A DNA stretch of 25,203 nt, taken from NCBI GenBank assembly GCA_034429695.1, contig DAOUGC010000288.1, forward strand, positions 1 through 25,203. Reading direction: 5' to 3'. The notes under the pieces were generated by a model that saw nothing but the letters and a program-made list of their open reading frames with translations, was not told where the DNA came from and did no database searches. This DNA comes from DAOUGC01 sp034429695 (GTDB lineage Bacteria > Chloroflexota > Anaerolineae > Anaerolineales > Anaerolineaceae). The translations under genes and the position numbers were made by a program. Of this stretch, positions 6,446 to 13,285 are shown one piece after another (position 1 is the first letter of the stretch; each line of letters opens with the position of its first letter).

Positions 6446-9400
6446 TTATCTGGGGTCGCCCCAGGTGATCAACAGGGTGGGGCGGGCGGTGGCGTTCCAA
6501 TCGTCGGCTTCAGAGGTGCTGAAGTATTTGCCGCTGTGGAAAGCCGAATCGGCTTCGTACAATACGATGTTGAACGGCTTGCCGCTTCCATACGCCTGCG
6601 CCACTGCGCGGGTGACATCCCACTCAGACTTAAACCCGGGCCACTCATTGGGCTGAATGGTATGGTTGAGCGGGTTAACCCATGTGCGGGAAACATTTTC
6701 AAGCGCCAGGGGTGAGTTGTTCCAGGTGATGGAGTTCTCGTCCCAGGTTTCACGCACGCTGAATATCTGAATCAGCGAAGGCTTTGCCTGGGTCATATCC
6801 GACCCACCCCACTGGTACATGACCAGTTTTGCCGATACGATCACCTTGCCAGCCGGGATGCTGTTGAGAGGGAAGTTCACGTAAAAGCGTGAGAAACACG
6901 GCCAGTCGCCAACGTAGTCTTGATTCTGAATATTGACGTTTTTCTGGCCCTTGAAATTCAGGTTGCCCCAGCCATCCCAGATATTGCTGGGATTGCACAG
7001 GTTGCCGATATCGCCGCCCACGCCGGCATCCATCACAGTCACACCGTTCAGCTTGTTGCGGATGGTGGTCAGGGTGGTGTTGGCGGCGGCAGGCGCTGTG
7101 TAGGCGGGCAGACCGAAATTCAGGCGCGCCCATGAGGACGGGTTGGCGGCGGAAAAGCTCTCGGGGTAGACCCGGTCAGCGTTTGGCGATGCACCATCAC
7201 GGTCGTGGACAGCCACGCCAATTCCCCACTGCGTCCCTTCAGCCGGTTTGCCGCTGAGACCCAGCGAAGCATATGGGATTTCAAAAGTCATTGCCCAGCC
7301 GCGGTTTTCCTTGCCGTTGTTGAACTCCGAACCGGCATATCCCTGCAGGGTGGTGAAAGCCAGGCTGGTTGTTTGCCATGCGCCGCTGTTGCCGCGCGCT
7401 GCCGAGCGGTACTTGCTGTGATCCTCCCACCAGTTCAAGCCGCCGGTAAAGCGGTAGGTCTGACTGTCGGGTGAGGAAACGCCCTGATTGCCAGTGTTGA
7501 TAAACACAGAGATGGCGTCATTTTGCATCAAGGTTGCCGCGTTTCCGGCGGTGTCATAGCGGAAGAATTTGTCAAAGATGTTGGCTTTGATCACGATGCC
7601 TGTGTCGTTATAGGCGATGCGTACATCGGTATAGTTGTCGCTATTGCTGATGCGCCCCAACCAGAAAATGGACATTTCTGCATACCGGTCACGCAGGATG
7701 TTGCCGGACAGGTAGGGCATATTGACGGTACGCACCGTTGGCAGGGTGATCAGCGAACCTGCTGGCGGTGGCGTGCTGGTGGGAACGGTTGGGGTGGGCG
7801 CCAGCGCTGTAGTGGTGGGGGTGGGGGTCAGGGTGGGGATCAGCGTCTGGGTGGGTTGCTGCCCGCCGGTGGAAGCTCCCACCATGGCGAGGTTGTCAAA
7901 CACAATATCCACTTTATCCTGCGGGCCAAACTGACCGAACATGACGCGGATCTGACTGGTTTTGGGTTTAAAGGTCAGGCTGACCTGCTGCCACACTCCG
8001 CGTGTCTGGCGGATGTGAAGCTGGTTGAGAACGGCGGCTTCGGACCAGTCATAATTGACCACCCGCAGGCGGTCGTAACCCCAGTTTGCCCCGGAAAACT
8101 CATTCCATTTGAACCAGGCGGTGAGGGTGTAAGTCTGACCGGCAACCACGGGCAGCCAGGCTGACTGGGCTTCCTGCGCATAGGTAAAGCGTACTGCTTT
8201 CCCGCCGGACTGTGTTCCGCTGGTGATAATGTTGGCCGCCGCGATCCCGGACCACGCCTCCACTCCGCTTTCAAAATCAGCATTGGGCAGCAGGTTATTC
8301 TCCACCGGGGCTGAAACCACTGGCTGGGTGGCTGTACTGGTGGAGGTGGGGGTGTTGGTCACCGTTGGGGTGAAGATGGGCGAATTGGTGAGCGTGGGGG
8401 GGACATCTGCCGGAGGTTGAGTGGTGTTGGTGGCGGTGGGTTCATTTACCGGAGCAGCAGGATCAACCGGCGACAGGGAGAGCGAATCAAAATACAAATC
8501 AACGCGATCCTGCGGGCCAAACTGCCCGAATGATACCGACACCTGGTCGGTTTTGGGTGTGAACTTATATTTCAGTTCATGCCACTGACCTTTGGCGTAC
8601 TGGACGTGCATTTGATTGACTGTCAATGCCTCCGACCAGTCATAATTGAAGACGCGAATGCGGTCGTATCCCCAGCGGCTGCCGGCGTAATCGTTCCATT
8701 TGAACCACACGCGCAGCTCGTATTGGCTGCCCGGTGTGACGCGGATCCAACCCTGGGATGCCTGCAGATCAGACGTAATGCGAACTGCGCGGCTGCCCGA
8801 TGCCGTAACGCCGCTGGCGGTATCACCGGTGACCAGGTTGGCGTCGGTGAGGTTTTGCCATGAGGCTTTACCATCTTCAAAGTCGGGGTTGTTGAGCAGG
8901 TTCTGGGTGACTGTCTGTTGCAGGTTGGTATTATCAGCATCCTGCTCATCGCCGCCGGTGGGCTGGTCGGTGGTCAGGCGGGCGTCGTCAAAGTGCAATT
9001 CAACCCCGTTTTGCGGCCCAAACAGGCCCATCTGGATGCGCACAAAGTTGGTCTGCGGGGTGAAGGTCAGTTCGATTTCCGTCCACTCGTTTGCCGGTAT
9101 CTGATCGTGAAGCAGGTTGGAAACCGCCAGCTCACCCCAGTTGTATTCCACCACACGTACGCGGTCATAACCCCAGTTGCTGCCGCTGAAGGATAACCAG
9201 CGGAACCAGACCTTCAGGTGATAGGTCTGTCCGGGGGTGACCGGGATCCAGCCTTGTTGGGCTTCGGTTTCGGAAGTAATTTTTACACCGGTGGAACCCG
9301 AATGGGCAGCGTCCGGGCTGAGGTTGGCATCTCCCATTCCTTCCCATGGAGAGACACCATTTTCAAAGTCGCCATTGGAAAGCAAATTGTCCGGGTTTTG

Positions 9401-9523
9401 GTAACTCGAACCCTGTTCTGACTGGTTGCGGGGAGAAAGGAACCCGGTGGGATTCCCGGTGGGGGTGATGACCAGTATGACGCTGATGAGCGCCATACCA
9501 AAACGCATGAAAAAATTGGGCAT
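6446..9523 (-). CDS. large secreted multi-domain carbohydrate-binding-like protein
   Basis: A 1025-residue secreted protein. Residues 1-23 form a signal peptide-like segment (MRFGMALISVILVITP). Three tandem homologous modules of the CBM_4_9 type follow at about 46-184, 208-352 and 409-548; each starts with NLL-N-DFE and contains WGYDR-RV and FGPQ. Thr/Pro linkers lie at about 353-408 and 549-590. Residues about 596-805 resemble the CBM9/DOMON-like domain (ITLPTVRTVNMPYLSG, NDAISVFINTG, EIPYASLGL). Residues about 815-1025 resemble a DNRLRE domain (AKLVMYQWGG, SVRETWDENSITWNN, WDVTRAV). No glycosidase catalytic domain is evident, so I infer a surface glycan-binding or adhesive role. The start at 9523 was chosen because AGGAG lies 7 nt before it and the signal follows directly; an in-frame ATG at 9631 only adds unlike sequence. 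Confidence 0.85.
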   Translation of the reverse strand: MPNFFMRFGMALISVILVITPTGNPTGFLSPRNQSEQGSSYQNPDNLLSNGDFENGVSPWEGMGDANLSPDAAHSGSTGVKITSETEAQQGWIPVTPGQTYHLKVWFRWLSFSGSNWGYDRVRVVEYNWGELAVSNLLHDQIPANEWTEIELTFTPQTNFVRIQMGLFGPQNGVELHFDDARLTTDQPTGGDEQDADNTNLQQTVTQNLLNNPDFEDGKASWQNLTDANLVTGDTASGVTASGSRAVRITSDLQASQGWIRVTPGSQYELRVWFKWNDYAGSRWGYDRIRVFNYDWSEALTVNQMHVQYAKGQWHELKYKFTPKTDQVSVSFGQFGPQDRVDLYFDSLSLSPVDPAAPVNEPTATNTTQPPADVPPTLTNSPIFTPTVTNTPTSTSTATQPVVSAPVENNLLPNADFESGVEAWSGIAAANIITSGTQSGGKAVRFTYAQEAQSAWLPVVAGQTYTLTAWFKWNEFSGANWGYDRLRVVNYDWSEAAVLNQLHIRQTRGVWQQVSLTFKPKTSQIRVMFGQFGPQDKVDIVFDNLAMVGASTGGQQPTQTLIPTLTPTPTTTALAPTPTVPTSTPPPAGSLITLPTVRTVNMPYLSGNILRDRYAEMSIFWLGRISNSDNYTDVRIAYNDTGIVIKANIFDKFFRYDTAGNAATLMQNDAISVFINTGNQGVSSPDSQTYRFTGGLNWWEDHSKYRSAARGNSGAWQTTSLAFTTLQGYAGSEFNNGKENRGWAMTFEIPYASLGLSGKPAEGTQWGIGVAVHDRDGASPNADRVYPESFSAANPSSWARLNFGLPAYTAPAAANTTLTTIRNKLNGVTVMDAGVGGDIGNLCNPSNIWDGWGNLNFKGQKNVNIQNQDYVGDWPCFSRFYVNFPLNSIPAGKVIVSAKLVMYQWGGSDMTQAKPSLIQIFSVRETWDENSITWNNSPLALENVSRTWVNPLNHTIQPNEWPGFKSEWDVTRAVAQAYGSGKPFNIVLYEADSAFHSGKYFSTSEADDWNATARPTLLITWGDPR
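7880..9388 (-). repeat. three tandem CBM_4_9-like coding repeats
   Basis: Approximate units: 8972-9388, 8468-8902 and 7880-8299. Each encodes about 140 residues with the conserved series N-DFE, GWIPV or AWLPV, WFKW, WGYDR and FGPQ near the end. Units 2 and 3 look closest to each other, which suggests stepwise duplication within the gene. Confidence 0.85.
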
Positions 9524-9813
9524 GCTTAATCTCCTGTAGCCGATAAGGTGTTCAATTGTCAGGTTGTTTCCGGCCGGTTCTGCACAAGGTGATCCCACAC
9601 AGAATAATCTGCCTCTTGAAAAAGATTTCAACAGATAGAGTCAGATGGGATATACCGCGATGGTTGCCGGGAGACCTGGACGATGGCTTTGTATTGTTCC
9701 ACCAATAATGAAAACGTGATATTGTTTACTTTTAAAGTGATCGGAATAACTGGCGTTATGATAGCATGGAAAAACGCTTCTCATCCTGACAGTTTTGTTA
9801 TGGTTATGTAAGA
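9524..9813. other. intergenic region, no gene recognised
   Basis: This 290-nt stretch holds the ribosome site of the CBM protein gene (AGGAG, about 9530-9534) and presumably its promoter. I see no convincing -35/-10 pair, no RNA gene and no credible frame; an in-frame extension of the CBM gene to 9631 and short frames elsewhere lack support. Confidence 0.5.
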
Positions 9814-9851
9814 AAAACAAACCGGCCTGCATACCAATTCGCAGACCGGTT
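9812..9851 (-). terminator. intrinsic terminator downstream of the DUF2254 gene
   Basis: On the minus strand AACCGGTCTGC (9851-9841) pairs with GCAGGCCGGTT (9830-9820) with one G-T pair and a 10-nt loop, followed by TGTTTTTCT. It closes the four-gene operon that begins at 16003, about 140 nt after the last stop. Confidence 0.75.
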
Positions 9852-9866
9852 CATTGAGATTATTTG

Positions 9867-9992
9867 ATGGTTTTAGCGAACGATGAGGAATCCAAGAATT
9901 TCGCCGATACTTTGCAGAACATTGGCGTAAAAGTTTCCGCTCAGGTTGCGGAAAAGCTCAAAATCCAGTCCAGGCGGCCATACAATCGCTAA
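9867..9992 (+). CDS. possible 41-residue small protein
   Basis: ATG at 9867 opens a 41-codon frame ending in TAA at 9990-9992. It encodes a hydrophilic, Lys/Glu-rich peptide starting MVLANDEESKNF and ending RRPYNR. The ribosome site is weak (GAG 8 nt upstream). It overlaps the last 4 bases of the convergent DUF2254 gene. The opposite strand also has a stop-free frame here without a normal start codon. It may well be chance. Confidence 0.2.
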   Translation: MVLANDEESKNFADTLQNIGVKVSAQVAEKLKIQSRRPYNR

Positions 9993-11317
9993 TCATCCTG
10001 GTCTTCAATACGCTGGTAACGCTCGTCTACATCAGCCAGATCTTCGTTTTCCCGTAAAAGCCGATGGCTGCTTCGTTTAATCATCTTTGCCTGTCGTTCC
10101 AGTACAATCAGTTCCTGCTCATCATGGGTGTGTTCAGCGATTGACGCAAGAACCTCCAGCAGGCGGATCAGCACAGACACATGGTTGCCAGCCTGCTGCC
10201 GGATCTGATTAAACGCTGCTTCGGTGACTCCTTTGAAGGTGATGGGATGTTTCAGATGGACGCGCGCCACACCGGATGAATCGGTGAGGTAAGGTGGGGG
10301 GATCCGCTTGACTGCCAGTCGGGATAATGCCACTCCAAGCCAGTCAATGCAATTCATGGCGGTAAATGGGTCATTGATTGCTGGAGATAGCGCCCGTACG
10401 GCAACCTCCACCAGTTGATCAATGGCAAACTCAACATCCTGAGGGGCAACACGATGTTTGCCAAGGGTGAAGGATGAACGAATGGACCGGAGAACAGCCG
10501 GGGAGACAGGACCAGCCGGTGAAACCAGCACGACATCGGCATCATGGGGAATAAAATGCCCGGGACGATGGATGATTAACATGGTCAGGTTGTTGTCCAC
10601 GGCTATTGCGAGCAGATTGATGTAATCCACCATTTGCAGGTAACCGCTGGAATTGGCTTTGATGCCAACGGCTTTTTTTTCAAAATCTGGAGGTAATGCA
10701 GACCGTTTTTCTGAAGCGGTGAAAGTGGGATTATCCTCTTCATCCCATGGTAACAAATCTTCAATGGTTTTTAACAAATCAGCAGCCACTGAGGCAATCA
10801 AATTGGGGGCATATATGGCCTGGGAAACGTGGTGAATGAAGTAGATCAACACACCCAGGCTTGCCAGCCCCAGCAGAAATCCCGTTGAAACCGAGAAATA
10901 TGGTACAAATTCGGGTTGCCCATCAATACCAGTCCGGATGGCGCGCAACACCAGTAAACAATACACAAACGTGGCGATAAATGTCCCCAGCACAACCTTA
11001 TTGCCTGAATCGCGTGCGAAGTTGCGCAATAAACGCGGACCAAACTGTGCGGATGCCTGTGTAAATGCAACGATGGTGAGGGAAAAGGTGAGGGTTGCCA
11101 CCGTAACCATTGAACTTGCGATCACTTCCATTAACCCGCGCGCGCCCTCAGCGTCGCCACCCCATAGTAATTGCAGGCGGAGATTATCGGATAGGCTTGA
11201 TCGATCAACGGCAATGGTAAGGAAGGAGAGGCAGATGGCGCCAAGTATCATCATACTGGGAATGAACCAGTAACTCTCACGGGTTTCCCTCCACGCGTTA
11301 CTCAGATGGATTTTCAT
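9989..11317 (-). CDS. DUF2254 family membrane protein
   Basis: A 442-residue protein with four hydrophobic segments in the N-terminal half (about 18-38, 64-90, 106-128, 140-165) and a long soluble C-terminal part. The pattern FTQASAQFGPRLLRNFARD followed by LGTFIATFVYCLLVL, and later DVEFAIDQLVEVAVRALSPAINDPFTA, is characteristic of the DUF2254 family; the family function is unknown. Its ATG overlaps the stop of the preceding membrane-protein gene (ATGA), indicating translational coupling. It is the last gene of the operon led by the MalT-like regulator. Frequent His/Asp/Glu residues near the C-terminus suggest a cytoplasmic regulatory tail, but this is only inference. Confidence 0.85.
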   Translation of the reverse strand: MKIHLSNAWRETRESYWFIPSMMILGAICLSFLTIAVDRSSLSDNLRLQLLWGGDAEGARGLMEVIASSMVTVATLTFSLTIVAFTQASAQFGPRLLRNFARDSGNKVVLGTFIATFVYCLLVLRAIRTGIDGQPEFVPYFSVSTGFLLGLASLGVLIYFIHHVSQAIYAPNLIASVAADLLKTIEDLLPWDEEDNPTFTASEKRSALPPDFEKKAVGIKANSSGYLQMVDYINLLAIAVDNNLTMLIIHRPGHFIPHDADVVLVSPAGPVSPAVLRSIRSSFTLGKHRVAPQDVEFAIDQLVEVAVRALSPAINDPFTAMNCIDWLGVALSRLAVKRIPPPYLTDSSGVARVHLKHPITFKGVTEAAFNQIRQQAGNHVSVLIRLLEVLASIAEHTHDEQELIVLERQAKMIKRSSHRLLRENEDLADVDERYQRIEDQDD

Positions 11318-12318
11318 GGTTTCGACTCCGACCGGGATGATTGAGTATGGGCAATGGATATGAGTTTCGATTTTGACCCAGATGGGTGTGGCGACTGGTA
11401 AGAGCGCAAGTGAACCACCCAGATGGCAAGCATGGGCAGCCCGGAAATCAACGACAGATGCCAGCCTTTTAATGGAATTCCATCCAGTATATCAAGTTCA
11501 AAGGGGGGGAAATCAAAACCGGCCAATAATTGAGGGTATGGTGTGGAAAGCAGGCTGATCACCACGGAAAGGGTGAACAAGCCATGGAAAATTAACCCCA
11601 CCCACCATGCCCACGTCATTTGGTTGAATGAACCCCAAGCCAGCAAGGCATAAATACCCATGCAGGTGGTGAGCAAGGCGGTGCCAGCCAGTCCGTAAAC
11701 AAAAAAACCGAACACGGGAAAGATTGCGTTGAACAGAATCAAGAGGTTCAAAACAATCACGATGAAGCCGAAAGAGGAGGCTGTGATGATATTGATCAAT
11801 GGAACGGGGTGTACGGGTTTTTCCTGCGCGTCCCATTGTGCCAGCGTACCACTGACATTTTTGCCGTGATAAAAGCGAATGAGCAGAAACGGCACAAGAA
11901 AATATCCGAGGATGGTGATCAGACCGGCAAGCACAGCCATCAGTGGATGCAGTTCCTTGCTGCCAAGCAGGATAAAAAAAGCAATCGGCGATAGCGGCAG
12001 ACCGAAGATCAGCCAGAACCAGGCCAACGCGAGCATGCCTTTGGCAATCCATTTTCGCAGTTTGAGATGTCCGTAGCCAAGCGGGATCAATACGGCGGCG
12101 ATCAAGTAATAGCCCACGATCTGGCTGGCAATGTTGCCAAACATGAACGAACCGAACCCAAAACCCGGATAGGCAAACCGCCCGCCCTCCGAAAAAAAGG
12201 AAAAGCAGTAGATTTCCAGGGGGGCAAGCAAACCCACGGCGACGCCGCCCAACATCAGAACAGCGCCGATCAACTTAAGGTGCAAAGCTCGATCTTTATA
12301 TCCGTCTGATGCGTTCAT
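11314..12318 (-). CDS. polytopic membrane protein of unknown function
   Basis: A 334-residue, strongly hydrophobic protein with about eight predicted membrane segments, a short cytoplasmic N-terminus (MNASDGYKDRALHLK) and a hydrophilic Ser-rich tail. I do not recognise the family. Aromatic-rich segments (MTWAWWVGLIFHGLFTL) are typical of polytopic integral proteins. GAGGG, overlapping the stop of the HisRS-like gene, is 7 nt before the ATG, and the 3' end overlaps the DUF2254 start, so the gene is firmly inside the operon and is probably co-produced with its two neighbours. Confidence 0.8.
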   Translation of the reverse strand: MNASDGYKDRALHLKLIGAVLMLGGVAVGLLAPLEIYCFSFFSEGGRFAYPGFGFGSFMFGNIASQIVGYYLIAAVLIPLGYGHLKLRKWIAKGMLALAWFWLIFGLPLSPIAFFILLGSKELHPLMAVLAGLITILGYFLVPFLLIRFYHGKNVSGTLAQWDAQEKPVHPVPLINIITASSFGFIVIVLNLLILFNAIFPVFGFFVYGLAGTALLTTCMGIYALLAWGSFNQMTWAWWVGLIFHGLFTLSVVISLLSTPYPQLLAGFDFPPFELDILDGIPLKGWHLSLISGLPMLAIWVVHLRSYQSPHPSGSKSKLISIAHTQSSRSESKP

Positions 12319-12327
12319 ATCATTCCC

Positions 12328-13272
12328 TCAAAACAACATGCACAACCGTTCACTGCCGATCCCGCTGATCACCATGCGTTCACGGGCATTGCCAAGCAAT
12401 TTTTTTGACCAGGGAACCACTCCGCCGTCCGCCAATTCAATGACTTGACCATCGGTGGTCATGGCATGTACGTGAAAACACAGGTCATCGTAATAACCCC
12501 TGCCTGCGGTGCGTTCGTCATCCACGTCCACCGTGGTATTGGCATATTCGGCGCCGATGGGGGTGAGTAATGCTTCTGTCAAGAGAGGATCACGAGGTTG
12601 TGGACCAAAATCGGTCATGCTCAAGCGTAAAGGGACCGCATCGCCAAGGAAGGACCGCAGCGCAGCCAGGTAAAAGCGCATGTGAACACCGAGGGTATGG
12701 AGTTCAAACGTCAATGGACCTGCAGCCCGCCCGGCGCTGACCAGCGCAAAGGCGGCAAAGTGCGCATAGCTATTGGGGGTATTGTAAAACTGGGCGCGCA
12801 GCAACCGGTGGCGTGCAGCCAGGTGGACAGACTGGCTGGATTTTGGATCATCATGCAGCAAGGCGCGGCGGCGGGTGGCACATTCCAGCGCGAGCACATT
12901 GGTGGAATCAGACACCACTTCGGTGTTGCGGGCTGTGGCAACCGACCAGTTTTGGTCTAGACCGGCGATGACCGAGCAGGTTCCAAGCGGGGCAACCGGA
13001 GAGATTTCCAGCGCTTCAAAATAGGACGGAAGACTGGTGAAGGCGGCGCGTTCCCAATCCAGCAATCTCAAGGGTGATACCCTGGATGGGCGCACAAAGC
13101 GATCCTGTGCATAACCAGCCAGTACATCTGCCGGACGTTTACGGGCAGCCAGTGAGCGATAAACCTCCAGCAGCAGGGATTGCAGATCGGTGGGTGGCAG
13201 ACGGTCGGACAGCAACCTGACCAAGCCGGACACCCCCAGGCGTTGTTCTATGCGATCAATAATCTTGCTCAT
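12328..13272 (-). CDS. stand-alone class II synthetase-like protein (HisRS/HisZ-like core, divergent)
   Basis: A 314-residue soluble protein with no signal or membrane segment. I read it as a divergent relative of the histidyl-tRNA synthetase catalytic core. VSDSTNVLALECATRR (120-135) fits the 'RPD-T...AR' region; residues 174-224 fit the segment in which HisRS helices precede the ADAE region; GRGYYDD (258-263 and on) resembles the RGLDYY histidine motif; DGGVVPWS (282-289) sits where GGRYDG lies; and GIGSERL (304-310) matches class II motif 3, with its arginine kept. No anticodon-binding domain follows, as in HisZ, the regulatory subunit of ATP phosphoribosyltransferase. The histidine motifs are degraded, so substrate may differ, and no his genes are adjacent. 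Start: the in-frame ATG at 13389 lies inside the previous gene; AAGGAAAAG precedes the ATG at 13272. Confidence 0.5.
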   Translation of the reverse strand: MSKIIDRIEQRLGVSGLVRLLSDRLPPTDLQSLLLEVYRSLAARKRPADVLAGYAQDRFVRPSRVSPLRLLDWERAAFTSLPSYFEALEISPVAPLGTCSVIAGLDQNWSVATARNTEVVSDSTNVLALECATRRRALLHDDPKSSQSVHLAARHRLLRAQFYNTPNSYAHFAAFALVSAGRAAGPLTFELHTLGVHMRFYLAALRSFLGDAVPLRLSMTDFGPQPRDPLLTEALLTPIGAEYANTTVDVDDERTAGRGYYDDLCFHVHAMTTDGQVIELADGGVVPWSKKLLGNARERMVISGIGSERLCMLF

Positions 13273-13285
13273 GGCTTTCTTTTCC

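Noticed and set aside
7523..8164. 213-codon plus-strand frame
   Set aside because: It lies antisense to the CBM repeat coding region, has no ribosome site, and its product shows no domain; it is explained by codon bias of the real gene.
9989..10545. Short alternative frames inside the DUF2254 gene
   Set aside because: They are out-of-frame shadows without motifs.
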